DNA of 64,000 bases from Chitinimonas arctica (lineage in GTDB: Bacteria; Pseudomonadota; Gammaproteobacteria; Burkholderiales; Chitinimonadaceae). The translations under genes were made by a program, and so were the position numbers. This document shows, piece after piece, positions 35,346 through 44,936 of the stretch. Positions within the stretch are counted from its first letter, which is position 1. Each line of letters opens with the position of its first letter. Under the pieces are notes generated by a model, which searched no databases, was not told the origin of the DNA, and was given only the letters and a program-made list of their open reading frames with translations. The DNA is taken from contig NZ_CP041730.1 in assembly GCF_007431345.1 (NCBI RefSeq), positions 992,001-1,056,000 on the forward strand, in the 5' to 3' direction.

Positions 35346-36548
35346 CTATTTCTTGATCAAGGCACACTCGCTGGCCGATAGGGGCTTGAAGGCCATGTCG
35401 CCCGGGATGGTGGCGAGCAGCTTGAGCTGGTCCCATACCGAACGCGATTCGCTGGGCTTCTTGACCTGCACCAGATACATATCGTGCACCATGCGGCCAT
35501 CCTCGCGCAGCTTGCCGCCCTTGGCGAAGAAGTCGTTGATGGGCAGCTCGCGCATCTTCTTCATGACCGCTTCCGGCGTATCGGTACCGGCCGCCTTGAT
35601 GGCATTCAGGTAATGCATGGTGCTGGAGTAGACGCCGGCATGCACCATGGTGGGCATGCTGCCGGCCTTGGCCAGGAACTTGTTGCCGAAGGCCCGGGTA
35701 TCGCTGTTGATGTCCCAGCTGTAGGCGGTGGTAAAGGTCATGCCCTGGGCGGCGGCCAGTCCCAGTGCCTTGACGTCGCTATCGAATACCAGCAAGCCCA
35801 CCAAGGTCTGGGTCAGGCCGAACTCCTTGGCCTGCTTGACCGAATTGACGAAATCGCCGCCGGCATTGGCCAGTCCGATCACCTTGGCGCCGGAACCCTG
35901 CGCCTGCAAGAGATAGGACGAGAAATCGGTGGTGGCCAGCGGATGCTTGACCGTGCCGGTCACCTTGCCGCCCAGGCTGGTCACGATCTTGGCGGCATCG
36001 CCCTGTAGCGCCTGGCCGAAGGCATAGTCGGCCTGCAAGAAGAACCAGCTGTCCGCACCCTGCTTGACCAGGGCGGTCGCGGTGCCCTTGGCCAGCGCGT
36101 AGGTATCGTAGGCATAGTGCACGCCGTAGGCGCTGCACTCCTTATTGGTCAGGGCAATGGAACCCGCGCCGTTATTGATGGTAATGCGGTGCTTTTCCGC
36201 GCCGATCTTCTGCACGGCGATACCCACCCCGGAATTGACCAGGTCATTGATCATATCCACGCCCTGGGTATCGAACCACTCGCGTGCCTTGGCCGCACCG
36301 ATATCGGGCTTGTTCTGATGGTCGGCCGAGATGATCTCGATGGGCTTGCCCAGGACCTTGCCACCGAAATCGGCGACCGCCATCTGCGCCGCCAATACCG
36401 AACCCTTGCCGGACAAACCGGCGTAGACGCCGGACATATCGGTCAGGATGCCGATCTTGACCACATCGCCCGACACGGGTCCGGCCCAGGCCACGCCGGG
36501 CATCGCCAGCGCGACGGACAGCAAGAGGGGTTTGAAGGGTGCGTGCAT
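35346..36548 (-). CDS. Periplasmic substrate-binding protein of the Liv-type transporter
   Basis: A 400-residue exported protein. Signal peptide MHAPFKPLLLSVALAMPGVAWA is cleaved at about residue 22. The mature part is a type I periplasmic binding fold beginning VKIGILTDMSGVYAGLSGKGSVLAAQMAV and carrying the VDMINDLVNSGVGIAVQ ligand-loop region. Members of this branch bind amino acids, amides or aromatic acids, so the substrate may not be a branched-chain amino acid. It lies between the ATPase pair and the permease pair, where a SBP gene is common in betaproteobacterial Liv clusters. Confidence 0.92.
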   Translation of the reverse strand: MHAPFKPLLLSVALAMPGVAWAGPVSGDVVKIGILTDMSGVYAGLSGKGSVLAAQMAVADFGGKVLGKPIEIISADHQNKPDIGAAKAREWFDTQGVDMINDLVNSGVGIAVQKIGAEKHRITINNGAGSIALTNKECSAYGVHYAYDTYALAKGTATALVKQGADSWFFLQADYAFGQALQGDAAKIVTSLGGKVTGTVKHPLATTDFSSYLLQAQGSGAKVIGLANAGGDFVNSVKQAKEFGLTQTLVGLLVFDSDVKALGLAAAQGMTFTTAYSWDINSDTRAFGNKFLAKAGSMPTMVHAGVYSSTMHYLNAIKAAGTDTPEAVMKKMRELPINDFFAKGGKLREDGRMVHDMYLVQVKKPSESRSVWDQLKLLATIPGDMAFKPLSASECALIKK

Positions 36549-36590
36549 GAATGTCTCTCCGTTTTTTATTTGGGGGTGGATGCGAGGAAG

Positions 36591-37313
36591 CTATACGCCT
36601 AGGTATTTGTTCAGCCGGCCGGTACTGGCCGCCAGTTCATCGGCGGCGATGGTGTCCACTACCTGGCCGTGCTCGATTACGTAGTGCCGGTCGGCCATAT
36701 CGGCGGCGAACCGGAAGTTCTGCTCCACCAGCACGATGGTGTAGCCGCGCTGCTTGAGCAGATGCACCGTTTCACCCAGCTTGCGCACGATCACCGGGGC
36801 AAGCCCCTCGGTAATTTCGTCCAGCAGCAACAAGCGGGCGCCGGTACGCAGGATGCGCGCCATCGCCAGCATCTGCTGTTCGCCGCCGGACAGGCGGGTG
36901 CCCTGGCTCTTGCGCCGTTCCCACAGATTGGGGAAGAGCTGGTAAATCTCGGCCACGCTCATGCCATCGCTACGCACACGCGGTGGCAGGTTCAGGTTCT
37001 CCTCCACCGACAGGCTGGAAAAAATCGCCCGCTCCTCCGGGCACCAGCCCACCCCCAGGTGGGCAATCTTGTGGGTCGGCATCTGGATGGCTTCGCGGCC
37101 ATTGATCACCACCGAGCCGGCGCGGCGGCCGGTCAAGCCAAGAATGGACTTGAGCGTGGTGGTGCGCCCCGCCCCATTGCGGCCCAGCAGGGTCACCAGT
37201 TCGCCGCGCCGCACCCCGAAATCGATGCCATGCAGGATATGCGACTCGCCATAGAAGGCATGCAGGCCGGTAACACGCAGCATTTCGCCGCCGTGATCGC
37301 GTATTTCAGCCAT
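36591..37313 (-). CDS. livF: ABC transporter ATP-binding protein LivF, Walker A Lys replaced by Arg
   Basis: A 240-residue ATPase with LivF features: LHAFYGESHILHGIDF at the start, Q-loop and signature LSGGEQQMLAMARIL (about residue 140), Walker B LLLLDEITEGLAP, and His switch region VEQNFRFA. The P-loop reads GRNGAGRTTT, so the usual Lys is Arg (codon CGC on the minus strand, around 37170). In ABC ATPases that Lys contacts ATP phosphates. Arg versions do occur in some LivF-like proteins, but this could weaken ATP use at one site of the LivF/LivG dimer. It overlaps the end of livG by 8 bases. Confidence 0.9.
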   Translation of the reverse strand: MAEIRDHGGEMLRVTGLHAFYGESHILHGIDFGVRRGELVTLLGRNGAGRTTTLKSILGLTGRRAGSVVINGREAIQMPTHKIAHLGVGWCPEERAIFSSLSVEENLNLPPRVRSDGMSVAEIYQLFPNLWERRKSQGTRLSGGEQQMLAMARILRTGARLLLLDEITEGLAPVIVRKLGETVHLLKQRGYTIVLVEQNFRFAADMADRHYVIEHGQVVDTIAADELAASTGRLNKYLGV

Positions 37314-38094
37314 GGCCGGCCTCCGTTTCCGCTACGGGTTCGGCACTGCTTACACCCAGATACGCTTCCATCACGCGCGGATCGTTCGATACCGTCGCAT
37401 AATCGCCTTCCGATAGCACCTGGCCGCGTGCCAGCACCGTAATGCGGTCGGCGAGGCTGGAAACCACCTTGAGATTGTGTTCCACCATCAGGATGGTGCG
37501 CCCCGCCGCTACCCGGCGAATCAGTTCGGTCACCCGCTGGACATCCTCCATCCCCATGCCTTGGGTCGGTTCGTCCAACAACATCAGGCGCGGCTCCAGC
37601 GCCAGGGTGGTGGCGATCTCCAAGGCGCGCTTGCGGCCATAGGCCAGTTCACCGGCCAGCACCGGGGCGAACTCGGTCAGGCCGACATCGGCCAGCAGGG
37701 CCATGGCCCGCTCGGTCAGGGCATCCAGCCGGCGATTGGAGGACCAGAAGCGATGGCCGCCACCGGCCACCCGCAGCAGCGCCACGCGGATATTGTCCAA
37801 GGCGCTCATATTGGGAAATACCGCCGAGATCTGGAAGGAGCGGATCAAGCCGCGCCGCGCCACCTCGGCCGGCTTCGCGGCGGTAATATCGTGGCCGTCG
37901 AATATCACCCGCCCCGTGCTGGGCGGTAAAAACTTGGTGAGCAGATTGAATACCGTGGTCTTGCCGGCGCCATTGGGGCCGATCAAGGCATGGATGCTGC
38001 CCCGCCTCACCTTCAGATCGACCGCCGTTACCGCGCTGAACCCACGGAACTCGCGGCCCAAGCCCTGGGTCTCCAGGATGATTTCATCTTGCAT
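37306..38094 (-). CDS. livG: ABC transporter ATP-binding protein LivG
   Basis: First gene of the transporter operon: 262 residues from ATG 38094 (a frame opening 24 bases earlier is less likely). Marks include GPNGAGKTTVFNLLTKF for Walker A (about residue 35), the LivG-specific insert before the signature (RSFQISAVFPNMSALDNI), signature LAYGRKRALEIATTLAL, Walker B LMLLDEPTQGMG and VEHNLKVV with the switch His. This P-loop keeps the canonical Lys, in contrast to its LivF partner. Confidence 0.94.
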   Translation of the reverse strand: MQDEIILETQGLGREFRGFSAVTAVDLKVRRGSIHALIGPNGAGKTTVFNLLTKFLPPSTGRVIFDGHDITAAKPAEVARRGLIRSFQISAVFPNMSALDNIRVALLRVAGGGHRFWSSNRRLDALTERAMALLADVGLTEFAPVLAGELAYGRKRALEIATTLALEPRLMLLDEPTQGMGMEDVQRVTELIRRVAAGRTILMVEHNLKVVSSLADRITVLARGQVLSEGDYATVSNDPRVMEAYLGVSSAEPVAETEAGHG

Positions 38095-38452
38095 CGCTTC
38101 TCCGTTTCGGCCGGGCAACCGCGCCTCACTATAGCCGGCGCAATACGCCCCTGCAGAGAGATGGCAAGGTCCATGCCAGGGAGGCTAATTCCTTGATAGT
38201 TATGATAGGTAGGCCGATGGACGGTTGGTCGCGTGCGCCAATCCAGCCGGAGCTGTCTTATTCGCCGGACAAGCATGGCCACCTCCACGGTAGCGCCAGA
38301 TAAACACCGTCCGGCCTGGCGGAATAGCTGTCCATACACACGGATACGGCGGATTTGGCGGACATCGTCGCAACTATCCACACACCCTGTGGACAAACAT
38401 GGGCATAAGCACGGGACAAACACCCTAAAGCCTTGGTCGGTAGCCGATATAT
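38095..38452. other. Intergenic region between livG and comF with inverted DnaA-box-like motifs
   Basis: Divergent promoter region of 358 bases without a gene. At 38374-38397 CTATCCACA and TGTGGACAA face each other (inverted TCCACA/TGTGGA, 6-base gap), each close to the DnaA consensus TTATCCACA. AT-rich -10-like sequence (TATATAT at 38447-38453) lies right before the comF start. I see no origin-type array, only this one pair. Confidence 0.5.
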
Positions 38453-39175
38453 ATGGACTGCCTATTATTTAAGCGCCTATATCAGCGCCTATCCGGCCTT
38501 GCCGCCGGACTGGTCGAAATCTGCCTGCCGCAAGCCTGCGTGCTATGCGGCGGCGGCAGTGGCGAGCAAGGGATATGCTCACCCTGCCTGGCCGACCTTC
38601 CCTGGCTGGACGAGGCATACTGTCCGGCCTGCGGCCTGCCCAGCCCCTTGGCCGAGCGCTGCGGCGCCTGCACACGCTCACCGCCCGCCTTCGATTCCAC
38701 CCTGGCTGCCTGGCGATATGAATGGCCGTTGGACCGCCTGATACCCGCCTACAAATACGGCGGACAACTGATCCTCGGTGCAGCCCTCGCCGACGGCCTG
38801 CTGGCGCGGCTGCGCGCCCGCCCCCGTCCCGATTGCCTGCTGGCCATGCCGCTGCACCCGCAGCGCCTACGCGAACGGGGCTTCAACCAGTCGCATGAAC
38901 TGGCCCGCCGCTTGGCGCGCAAACTGGAGCTACCACTGCTGCACCGTGGCATTGCCCGCATTCTCCACACCCCTCCTCAAGCCAGCTTGGCCTTGGCAGA
39001 AAGGCGCAAGGCCCTACGTGACGCGTTCACGGTGGAGCGGGATCTGCATGGGATGCGTATTGCCGTGGTGGACGACGTCATGACCACCGGCGCCAGCCTG
39101 GATGCCTTGGCCAATGCGCTGAAAGCTGCCGGAGCCTTTCACGTCGATTGCTGGGTCCTGGCTCGCACCATTTGA
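38453..39175 (+). CDS. comF: ComF-family phosphoribosyltransferase-like protein
   Basis: A 240-residue protein needed for DNA uptake/competence in several bacteria. An N-terminal zinc ribbon has CVLCGGG, CSPCLADLPW and later CPACG and CGAC (about residues 30-80). The C-terminal phosphoribosyltransferase-like domain carries RERGFNQSHELA (about 143) and the PRPP loop VVDDVMTTGAS (about 203). The family binds nucleotide-like ligands, but its precise reaction is uncertain. trmL follows on the same strand 72 bases later. Together with pilZ it hints at natural transformation, although other competence genes are not in the window. Confidence 0.93.
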   Translation: MDCLLFKRLYQRLSGLAAGLVEICLPQACVLCGGGSGEQGICSPCLADLPWLDEAYCPACGLPSPLAERCGACTRSPPAFDSTLAAWRYEWPLDRLIPAYKYGGQLILGAALADGLLARLRARPRPDCLLAMPLHPQRLRERGFNQSHELARRLARKLELPLLHRGIARILHTPPQASLALAERRKALRDAFTVERDLHGMRIAVVDDVMTTGASLDALANALKAAGAFHVDCWVLARTI

Positions 39176-39247
39176 GGGTAAGGCGGGACGGTAGGAAGAA
39201 CACCGGCTAAGCGCTAAACTGCCCTACCCTGCCTGAAGAATCATCCT

Positions 39248-39715
39248 ATGTTCGCCGTCATCCTGTTCCAGCCCGAAATCCCTCCCAATACCGGCAATGT
39301 CATCCGCCTGTGCGCCAACACCGGCTGCGAGCTGCACCTGGTCAAGCCACTGGGTTTTCCGCTGGAAGACGCCAAACTGCGCCGTGCGGGGCTCGACTAC
39401 CATGAATACGCCAGCATGCGGGTGCATGAGAGCTGGGAAGACTGCCTGCAAGCAATGGCCGGCCGCCGCATCTTCGCCATGACCACCAAGGGTTCGACCC
39501 GCTATGACCAGGTCAGCTACCAAGCGGGCGATGCTTTCCTGTTTGGCCGCGAATCGGCTGGGTTGCCGGCTGAATTGCGTGACGGGTTTGCGGAGGACCG
39601 GCGGATCAAGCTACCGATGAGGCCGGAGAACCGCAGTTTGAATCTATCGAATGCGGTGGCGGTGACGGTGTTTGAAGCTTGGCGGCAGCAGGGGTTTGAG
39701 GGTGGGATGGTGTAG
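39248..39715 (+). CDS. trmL: tRNA (cytidine(34)-2'-O)-methyltransferase TrmL
   Basis: A SPOUT-class enzyme of 155 residues that 2'-O-methylates the wobble position of tRNA-Leu species using AdoMet. Marks: N-terminal PEIPPNTGNVIRLCANTG (about 9-26), the catalytic-knot stretches FGRESAGLP (about 98) and the C-terminal MRPENRSLNLSNAVAVTVFE with Asn-Leu-Ser at the AdoMet site. Length and order are those of TrmL/YibK. Transcribed after comF. Confidence 0.95.
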   Translation: MFAVILFQPEIPPNTGNVIRLCANTGCELHLVKPLGFPLEDAKLRRAGLDYHEYASMRVHESWEDCLQAMAGRRIFAMTTKGSTRYDQVSYQAGDAFLFGRESAGLPAELRDGFAEDRRIKLPMRPENRSLNLSNAVAVTVFEAWRQQGFEGGMV

Positions 39716-39998
39716 GGAGGACACTGACTTCGTCCCAAGTTCGAAGGTCTATTCTCTGCCCAGCAACATCCAGACCAAACAACGTAGATGGCAACAGCGC
39801 GCCGCATCGAACCGTTGCGTCGCCCAAAGCGGATGCGAATGAGCGGCTGCCGTTCGTCGGCTGGGTAACATTTCATTAGTAATTTACTATATATTTCTGC
39901 GCTTCCGCAAGGCAGGGTATGCAGACGTGAGCACGGTCAGAGATGACCGGCCAGGAGGCGTTTTGCATGTATTGCCGCTGTTTACGTATGGGGCAAGC

Positions 39999-42563
39999 AT
40001 GATTAGACGTGGTGTAATTGTTTTTATCGTTTATTGGTTTCTATCCTTGTCTGCATGGGCCGACGAAAGTTGTGGGCCATTAAATTTATATTCAGGTTCC
40101 GCTTCCAAATGCGTGGATCCTATCGTGGGGAAGTGGAAATTCTGGTCTCTAGACTTCCCTCCTGGTGAAAATACAGACTCAGACCTTTTTAATCCACAAA
40201 GCTCGGAAGCAAGCTGGGTGAATAAGGTAATCGCTTACCATACCAACCATTGTTTTGACAAACAAACCCCAGTTGAAACGCCTGTATTCGACTGGCCCAT
40301 TGCGGATACGCCAAACGACGGGGTACGCCATGACCACGTGCTTGGAAAGCGGTGGATAGTGGGTAAGCAACTAAAGACTTTGGATTGGATTATAGGGAAA
40401 GAATATTTCTTTACCTGCCCAGATCACATAAAATACAATCTAGGGCAATTTTCGGCTGGGATTACTCAGCAGCGCACAATTCAATGCCCTGCGGGTTCGG
40501 AACCTTTTCGCTATATGCCCGGCAAAGGCGAAGAACGCGCCGTTTATCCGATTACGAATGGCCGACAAACATTCGAGGTAGAGCCTCTCGATTATCAAGG
40601 CACTATCTATTTCTGCCGAAAAGGCAGTATTTGTCCTAACGGCTGGCAACCTGCCGGAGCGAACGGTGCGTGTGTCAAGGACTTCAAATGGGAAAATCCC
40701 AAAAAACCCGCACCGGTACCCGATCCCGTCCGGCCCGATCCGGAAACCAATAACCCAGGCGACCCCGCCATCGTCGATCCCAATCGTGGTGGCGGCGTCG
40801 GCGGCGACGGCAGCGGTGGACGCGGCGGTGTCTGCGACAAAAGCGGCAACCCCATCCTATTGACCAGCGGCCGCAAGCAGCAGGTCGAGACCGATTATGT
40901 CGGCCATGGTGGCCTGATCGTTCAGCGTACCTACCTGAGCAGCCAAAAGGCCCCCGGCGATAACGGCAACAACGGCCAATGGCGGTTCAGCCTGCTGGGT
41001 GCCCGCCTGCGCGCGCAAACTTACATGTCCGAAGCTGGCATCAACCAATTGAACGCCCTAATCGCCTACCGGCCTGATGGTCGCATCCTGCGCTTTAACT
41101 GCGACGGCAATACTTGCGCACCCACACCCGACGTAGCCGACCGCGTCGTGCTGAACTGGCGCGATAATGTAGTCACTGGCCGCGTCGAGGATATCAGCCG
41201 CGCCGACTACCTGATGGTGGAAGGCGATGTGGAAAGCTACGACCTGCTCGCCGAACGGCTACTGCAAATCAAGCGTCTGGGCGGTGAGCTACTGAAGTAC
41301 AACTATCAGACCCGCTTTGCCGACGTCAGCCGCTCCATCAACGTCAGCAACACCACCGGCCAGGAGCTGAGTTTCAACTTTGATGCCAACGACCAGGTCT
41401 TCCTGGTCGTGGACAGCGCCAAACGCTACCTCCGTTACGGCTATGGCGAGAATGGCCTGATCACGAACGCCATTCGCCAAGATGGCGGCCAACGTCAGTA
41501 CCTCTACGAACATCCCGGCAACGACACCCTACTGACCGGCATCGTCGATGAACTGGGCGTGCGCTACGCCACCTGGGCCTACGACGACAGCTATCGCCCG
41601 ATCAGCTCCGAGCATGTCGGCGGCGTGGATCGCGTCACGGTTGCCTGGCCGGCCCGCGATGTAATCGGCGATGTGACTTTGACCAACCCCTTGGGCATAG
41701 CCACCACCTACACCATTGGCCTGACGGCCGGCCAAGGCCGCATCGTGGGCGCCACCGGCCCCGGCGGCGCGTCTTGCCCCTATGTCGGCAAGCGCGTGGT
41801 CTACAACAATGGTCTGATGACCTTGCACGAGGACTTCGACGGCAAGATCACCACCTATGGCTACGACCCGGTCAGCCAGCTGGAAACCCAGCGGGTGACG
41901 GCTGCCGGCACGGCCGATGCACGCAGCACCGAAATCAAGTGGGATCCGACCCGACCGCTGCCCTTGAGCATCACCGAACCCAAGCAGCGCACGGACTTCA
42001 GCTACGACACCGCCGGGAATGTGCTGGAAAAATCCGTACTCGACCTGAGCACCAACCAGCACCGCACCAGCAAATTCAGCTATGACGCCAATGACCGCCT
42101 GCTGACCAGCACGGACCCTGCCGGCCGCACCACCCGTTTCAGCTACGACGCTAACGGCCAGTTGGCCAGCGTCACCGATACCGCCGGCCTCGTCACCCGC
42201 TACAGCGACTACGACACCCATGGCAACGCCGGCAAGGTGCTGCGCCCGGACGGCGTGCTGGTCCAGCGCTATTACGATGAGCGCGGCCGTTTGGGCGCAG
42301 TAAACGAGGGCAGCCTCTACACCCGCTACACCTACGACCTTGTCGGCCAAATGACCGGGATGGAACGTTCTACCGGTCAGAAGGTGCGCTATCGCTACGA
42401 TGCTTCCCATCGTTTGATCGCGATTGAAGACAACCAAGGCAACCGGATCGACTACGTGCTCGATGCAGCGGGCAACCAGCTGGAAGTGAATGTGACCGGC
42501 GCGGCCAGCAGCCTGCCGCCGCCCACACCACCCATCGACGGTGGCGGCCCTCCGGCAGCTTAA
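39999..42563 (+). CDS. Secreted RHS protein, N-terminal half type (DUF6531 + RHS repeats, no core tip)
   Basis: An 854-residue protein from ATG 39999, chosen because it opens a signal peptide (MIRRGVIVFIVYWFLSLSAWA). The first 250 residues are lower in GC, Cys-rich and unfamiliar. A Pro/Gly linker (DPNRGGGVGGDGSG) leads into a DUF6531-like segment (NPILLTSGRKQQVETDYVGH, about 285) and then YD repeats (YDANDRLLTSTDPAGRTTRFSYD). It lacks the RHS core DPxG end and a toxin tip, and stops in a Pro-rich tail (SLPPPTPPIDGGGPP). The next RHS gene begins 57 bases later with its own signal peptide. The two might assemble as a split RHS shell. Confidence 0.85.
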   Translation: MIRRGVIVFIVYWFLSLSAWADESCGPLNLYSGSASKCVDPIVGKWKFWSLDFPPGENTDSDLFNPQSSEASWVNKVIAYHTNHCFDKQTPVETPVFDWPIADTPNDGVRHDHVLGKRWIVGKQLKTLDWIIGKEYFFTCPDHIKYNLGQFSAGITQQRTIQCPAGSEPFRYMPGKGEERAVYPITNGRQTFEVEPLDYQGTIYFCRKGSICPNGWQPAGANGACVKDFKWENPKKPAPVPDPVRPDPETNNPGDPAIVDPNRGGGVGGDGSGGRGGVCDKSGNPILLTSGRKQQVETDYVGHGGLIVQRTYLSSQKAPGDNGNNGQWRFSLLGARLRAQTYMSEAGINQLNALIAYRPDGRILRFNCDGNTCAPTPDVADRVVLNWRDNVVTGRVEDISRADYLMVEGDVESYDLLAERLLQIKRLGGELLKYNYQTRFADVSRSINVSNTTGQELSFNFDANDQVFLVVDSAKRYLRYGYGENGLITNAIRQDGGQRQYLYEHPGNDTLLTGIVDELGVRYATWAYDDSYRPISSEHVGGVDRVTVAWPARDVIGDVTLTNPLGIATTYTIGLTAGQGRIVGATGPGGASCPYVGKRVVYNNGLMTLHEDFDGKITTYGYDPVSQLETQRVTAAGTADARSTEIKWDPTRPLPLSITEPKQRTDFSYDTAGNVLEKSVLDLSTNQHRTSKFSYDANDRLLTSTDPAGRTTRFSYDANGQLASVTDTAGLVTRYSDYDTHGNAGKVLRPDGVLVQRYYDERGRLGAVNEGSLYTRYTYDLVGQMTGMERSTGQKVRYRYDASHRLIAIEDNQGNRIDYVLDAAGNQLEVNVTGAASSLPPPTPPIDGGGPPAA

Positions 42564-42620
42564 GCCCGCGCCACCACGACTATCGACGCCCCCTTGCACA
42601 TCTTATCGGCACGTATACGC

Positions 42621-44936
42621 ATGAACCTCCGCACCCTTCTTTTGGCGACGGCCCTGGCCGTCGCCCTACCGGCCGGCGCCGCCACGTCCAGCCAGCTGGT
42701 CAAACAACAATTCGACGGCCTCTCGCGCCTGGTCAAGCAGACCTATCCCGACGGCAGCTGGCAGCAATTCGACTATGACCTGGTCGGCAACCGCATCGGC
42801 CGCACCGACAACCTCGGCCGCAGCACCCGCTACGAATACGACATCCATCGCCGCCTGATCAGCGCCACCGACGCCCTGGGCGGCATCACCCGCTACAGCT
42901 ACGACAGCCGCAGCAACCTGGTCAGCGTCACCGACCCGCGCGGCCTGACCACCCAATACCAATACAACGGCTTCGACGAGCTGCTGAAGCAGACCAGCCC
43001 GGACAGCGGTGTCAGCAGCTTCAGCTACAACGTCGATGGCCAACCCGCGACCAAGACCGACGCCAAGCAGCAAACGGTCAAGTATCGCTACGACGCCGCC
43101 GGCCGCGTGGATAGACTCACCTACGCCGACCAAAGCACCACCACCTTCGGCTACGGCGCCACCGGTCCCCGGACTGGAAAACTGCAGCTGATCACCGATT
43201 CGCAAGGCGACCAGATCAGCATCCCCTACGACGACCTCGGCCGCCCCATGGGCGAATGGCGCACCATCGCGGGTAAGCAGTACATCGTCCGCGAAGCCTA
43301 CGACAGCACCGGCATGCTGAAGCAGCGCACCTACCCCAGCGGCCGGACGGTGACCTACACCTTCGATGTCAATGGCCGCATCGACCACGTCATGACCCAG
43401 CAGGTCGGTGGTCCTACCGTCTCCATCGCCAAGGAAATCAAATACCGCCCCTTCGGCCCCGTCAAAGGCTGGATCTACGGCAATGGCGAGAAGCACAGCC
43501 GCAGCTTCGACGACAACGGCCGCCTCACCCAGCTCAGCCTGGGCGACGGCACCTTGAGCTTGGGCTATGACGCGGGTGGCCGTATCGTGCGCCAGCAGAT
43601 CGCCGGAGCTTGGTGGGAACGGTTGCTGCAACGAATGGGCTTGCCGATTGGCCAGCAGCAACAATACGACTACGACCAGAACGATCGCGTGACCGGCTGG
43701 CAAGACGGCAGCCAAAGTCAGGGTTATCAGTACGACGCAAACAGCAACCGCACCCAGCTGCGCGTCAACGATAAGACCTATCCGCAGCGTGTCGATACCA
43801 CCAGCAACCGTCTGATCACCAGCGATGGTCCCCGCGTGGCGGTCTATCAATACGACGCCAACGGCAGCCGCCTCAGCGACAGCAAGCAAAGTTACACCTA
43901 CAACGCCCGTGGCCGCCTGATCGCTGCCGCAGGAGCGCAGTATGTGGTCAATGCCCTAGGCCAGCGCATCGTCAAGACCTACCAGGGCCAGACCACCCTT
44001 TATCACTATGACCGCCAAGGCCACCTGGTGGCCGAAACCGACGACAAGGGCAATACCCGGCGCGAGTACATCTATCTGGATGACACTCCCGTCGCCGTGA
44101 TCGACTTCGGTGAGATCCGCTACATCCATACCGACCATCTGGGTACCGCCAGACTGATCACCGACGCCAGCAAGCACCCAATCTGGGCGTGGCAGGGCGA
44201 TCCCTTTGGCAACACCGCACCGAATGAGGATCCGGAAGGGACAGGCGGGGCTTACGCGTTCAACCTCCGCTTCCCTGGTCAGTACGATGATCGGGAGTCG
44301 GGGCTTTACTACAACTACTTCCGGGATTACGATCCGGCGATTGGTGGGTATCCGCAATCCGATCCTATAGGGCTGGCTGGCGGCCTCAATACCTACGGTT
44401 ACGTGGGCGCCAATCCATTGAGCTACACCGATCCGGCTGGCCTTCAAATTGAATATGCCAACCATGAAGTGGCTCTCGGTCTTTTTCACTCAAAGTTGAT
44501 AATTACACCTAGCAATCAAGCGAGGTACAAGAATGATTCTAGATTTCAGAATCTAGACCAGGCTGGTCGTCGGTATGCAACACTGGGGGCTGGGCCAAAT
44601 TCCTATGCGCAACTTGAGTCAGGGGCAAATAGACCCAAAGATATTAGCCAAGCGTGTGCAGTTAGACGGCCACTGGGTCTGCCTTCGCGCTACTCCAACG
44701 AAGACGACGCGATAGACCGCCTTTTTAGCCTGTCAAATAAATACAACGAAAACAAAGAACGGTACACCTTGCTACCTCTGAGCATTTTTAATGTACCAAC
44801 TGGACATAACTCAAACAGCTTTATCTCTGGAATTGGCCGCGCGGCAGGATTTAACATGCCCGCACCGAATGAAACCGGTCGAAATACACCTGGTTATCAA
44901 TTCCCTCTTCCCAGCAGCAGCTTTGGAGTGAACTGA
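42621..44936 (+). CDS. Secreted RHS protein with core domain and toxin-like tip
   Basis: A 771-residue protein from ATG 42621 (signal peptide MNLRTLLLATALAVALPAGA). Residues 25-530 are YD/RHS repeats (YDIHRRLISATDALGG and similar). The RHS-associated core has the HTDHLGTARLITDASK stretch, YYNYFRDYDPAIGGY, QSDPIGLAGG and ends DPAGL (about residue 606). The last 163 residues are the variable tip. It starts near HEVALGLFHSKLIITP and has YATLGAGPNSYAQLESG and HNSNSFISGIGRAAGF (about 728). I have seen this tip pattern in betaproteobacterial RHS proteins but do not know its activity. Its stop overlaps the start of a lipoprotein gene, which probably encodes immunity. Confidence 0.88.
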   Translation: MNLRTLLLATALAVALPAGAATSSQLVKQQFDGLSRLVKQTYPDGSWQQFDYDLVGNRIGRTDNLGRSTRYEYDIHRRLISATDALGGITRYSYDSRSNLVSVTDPRGLTTQYQYNGFDELLKQTSPDSGVSSFSYNVDGQPATKTDAKQQTVKYRYDAAGRVDRLTYADQSTTTFGYGATGPRTGKLQLITDSQGDQISIPYDDLGRPMGEWRTIAGKQYIVREAYDSTGMLKQRTYPSGRTVTYTFDVNGRIDHVMTQQVGGPTVSIAKEIKYRPFGPVKGWIYGNGEKHSRSFDDNGRLTQLSLGDGTLSLGYDAGGRIVRQQIAGAWWERLLQRMGLPIGQQQQYDYDQNDRVTGWQDGSQSQGYQYDANSNRTQLRVNDKTYPQRVDTTSNRLITSDGPRVAVYQYDANGSRLSDSKQSYTYNARGRLIAAAGAQYVVNALGQRIVKTYQGQTTLYHYDRQGHLVAETDDKGNTRREYIYLDDTPVAVIDFGEIRYIHTDHLGTARLITDASKHPIWAWQGDPFGNTAPNEDPEGTGGAYAFNLRFPGQYDDRESGLYYNYFRDYDPAIGGYPQSDPIGLAGGLNTYGYVGANPLSYTDPAGLQIEYANHEVALGLFHSKLIITPSNQARYKNDSRFQNLDQAGRRYATLGAGPNSYAQLESGANRPKDISQACAVRRPLGLPSRYSNEDDAIDRLFSLSNKYNENKERYTLLPLSIFNVPTGHNSNSFISGIGRAAGFNMPAPNETGRNTPGYQFPLPSSSFGVN
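44238..44450 (+). repeat. RHS core segment, copy 1 (in the complete RHS gene)
   Basis: About 210 bases encoding the end of the RHS core (GTGGAYAFNL to DPAGL). Highly similar in DNA to 45350-45560 (offset 1112 bases), with long exact runs such as the stretch encoding YYNYFRDYDPAIGG. It supplies homology for tip exchange. Confidence 0.88.
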
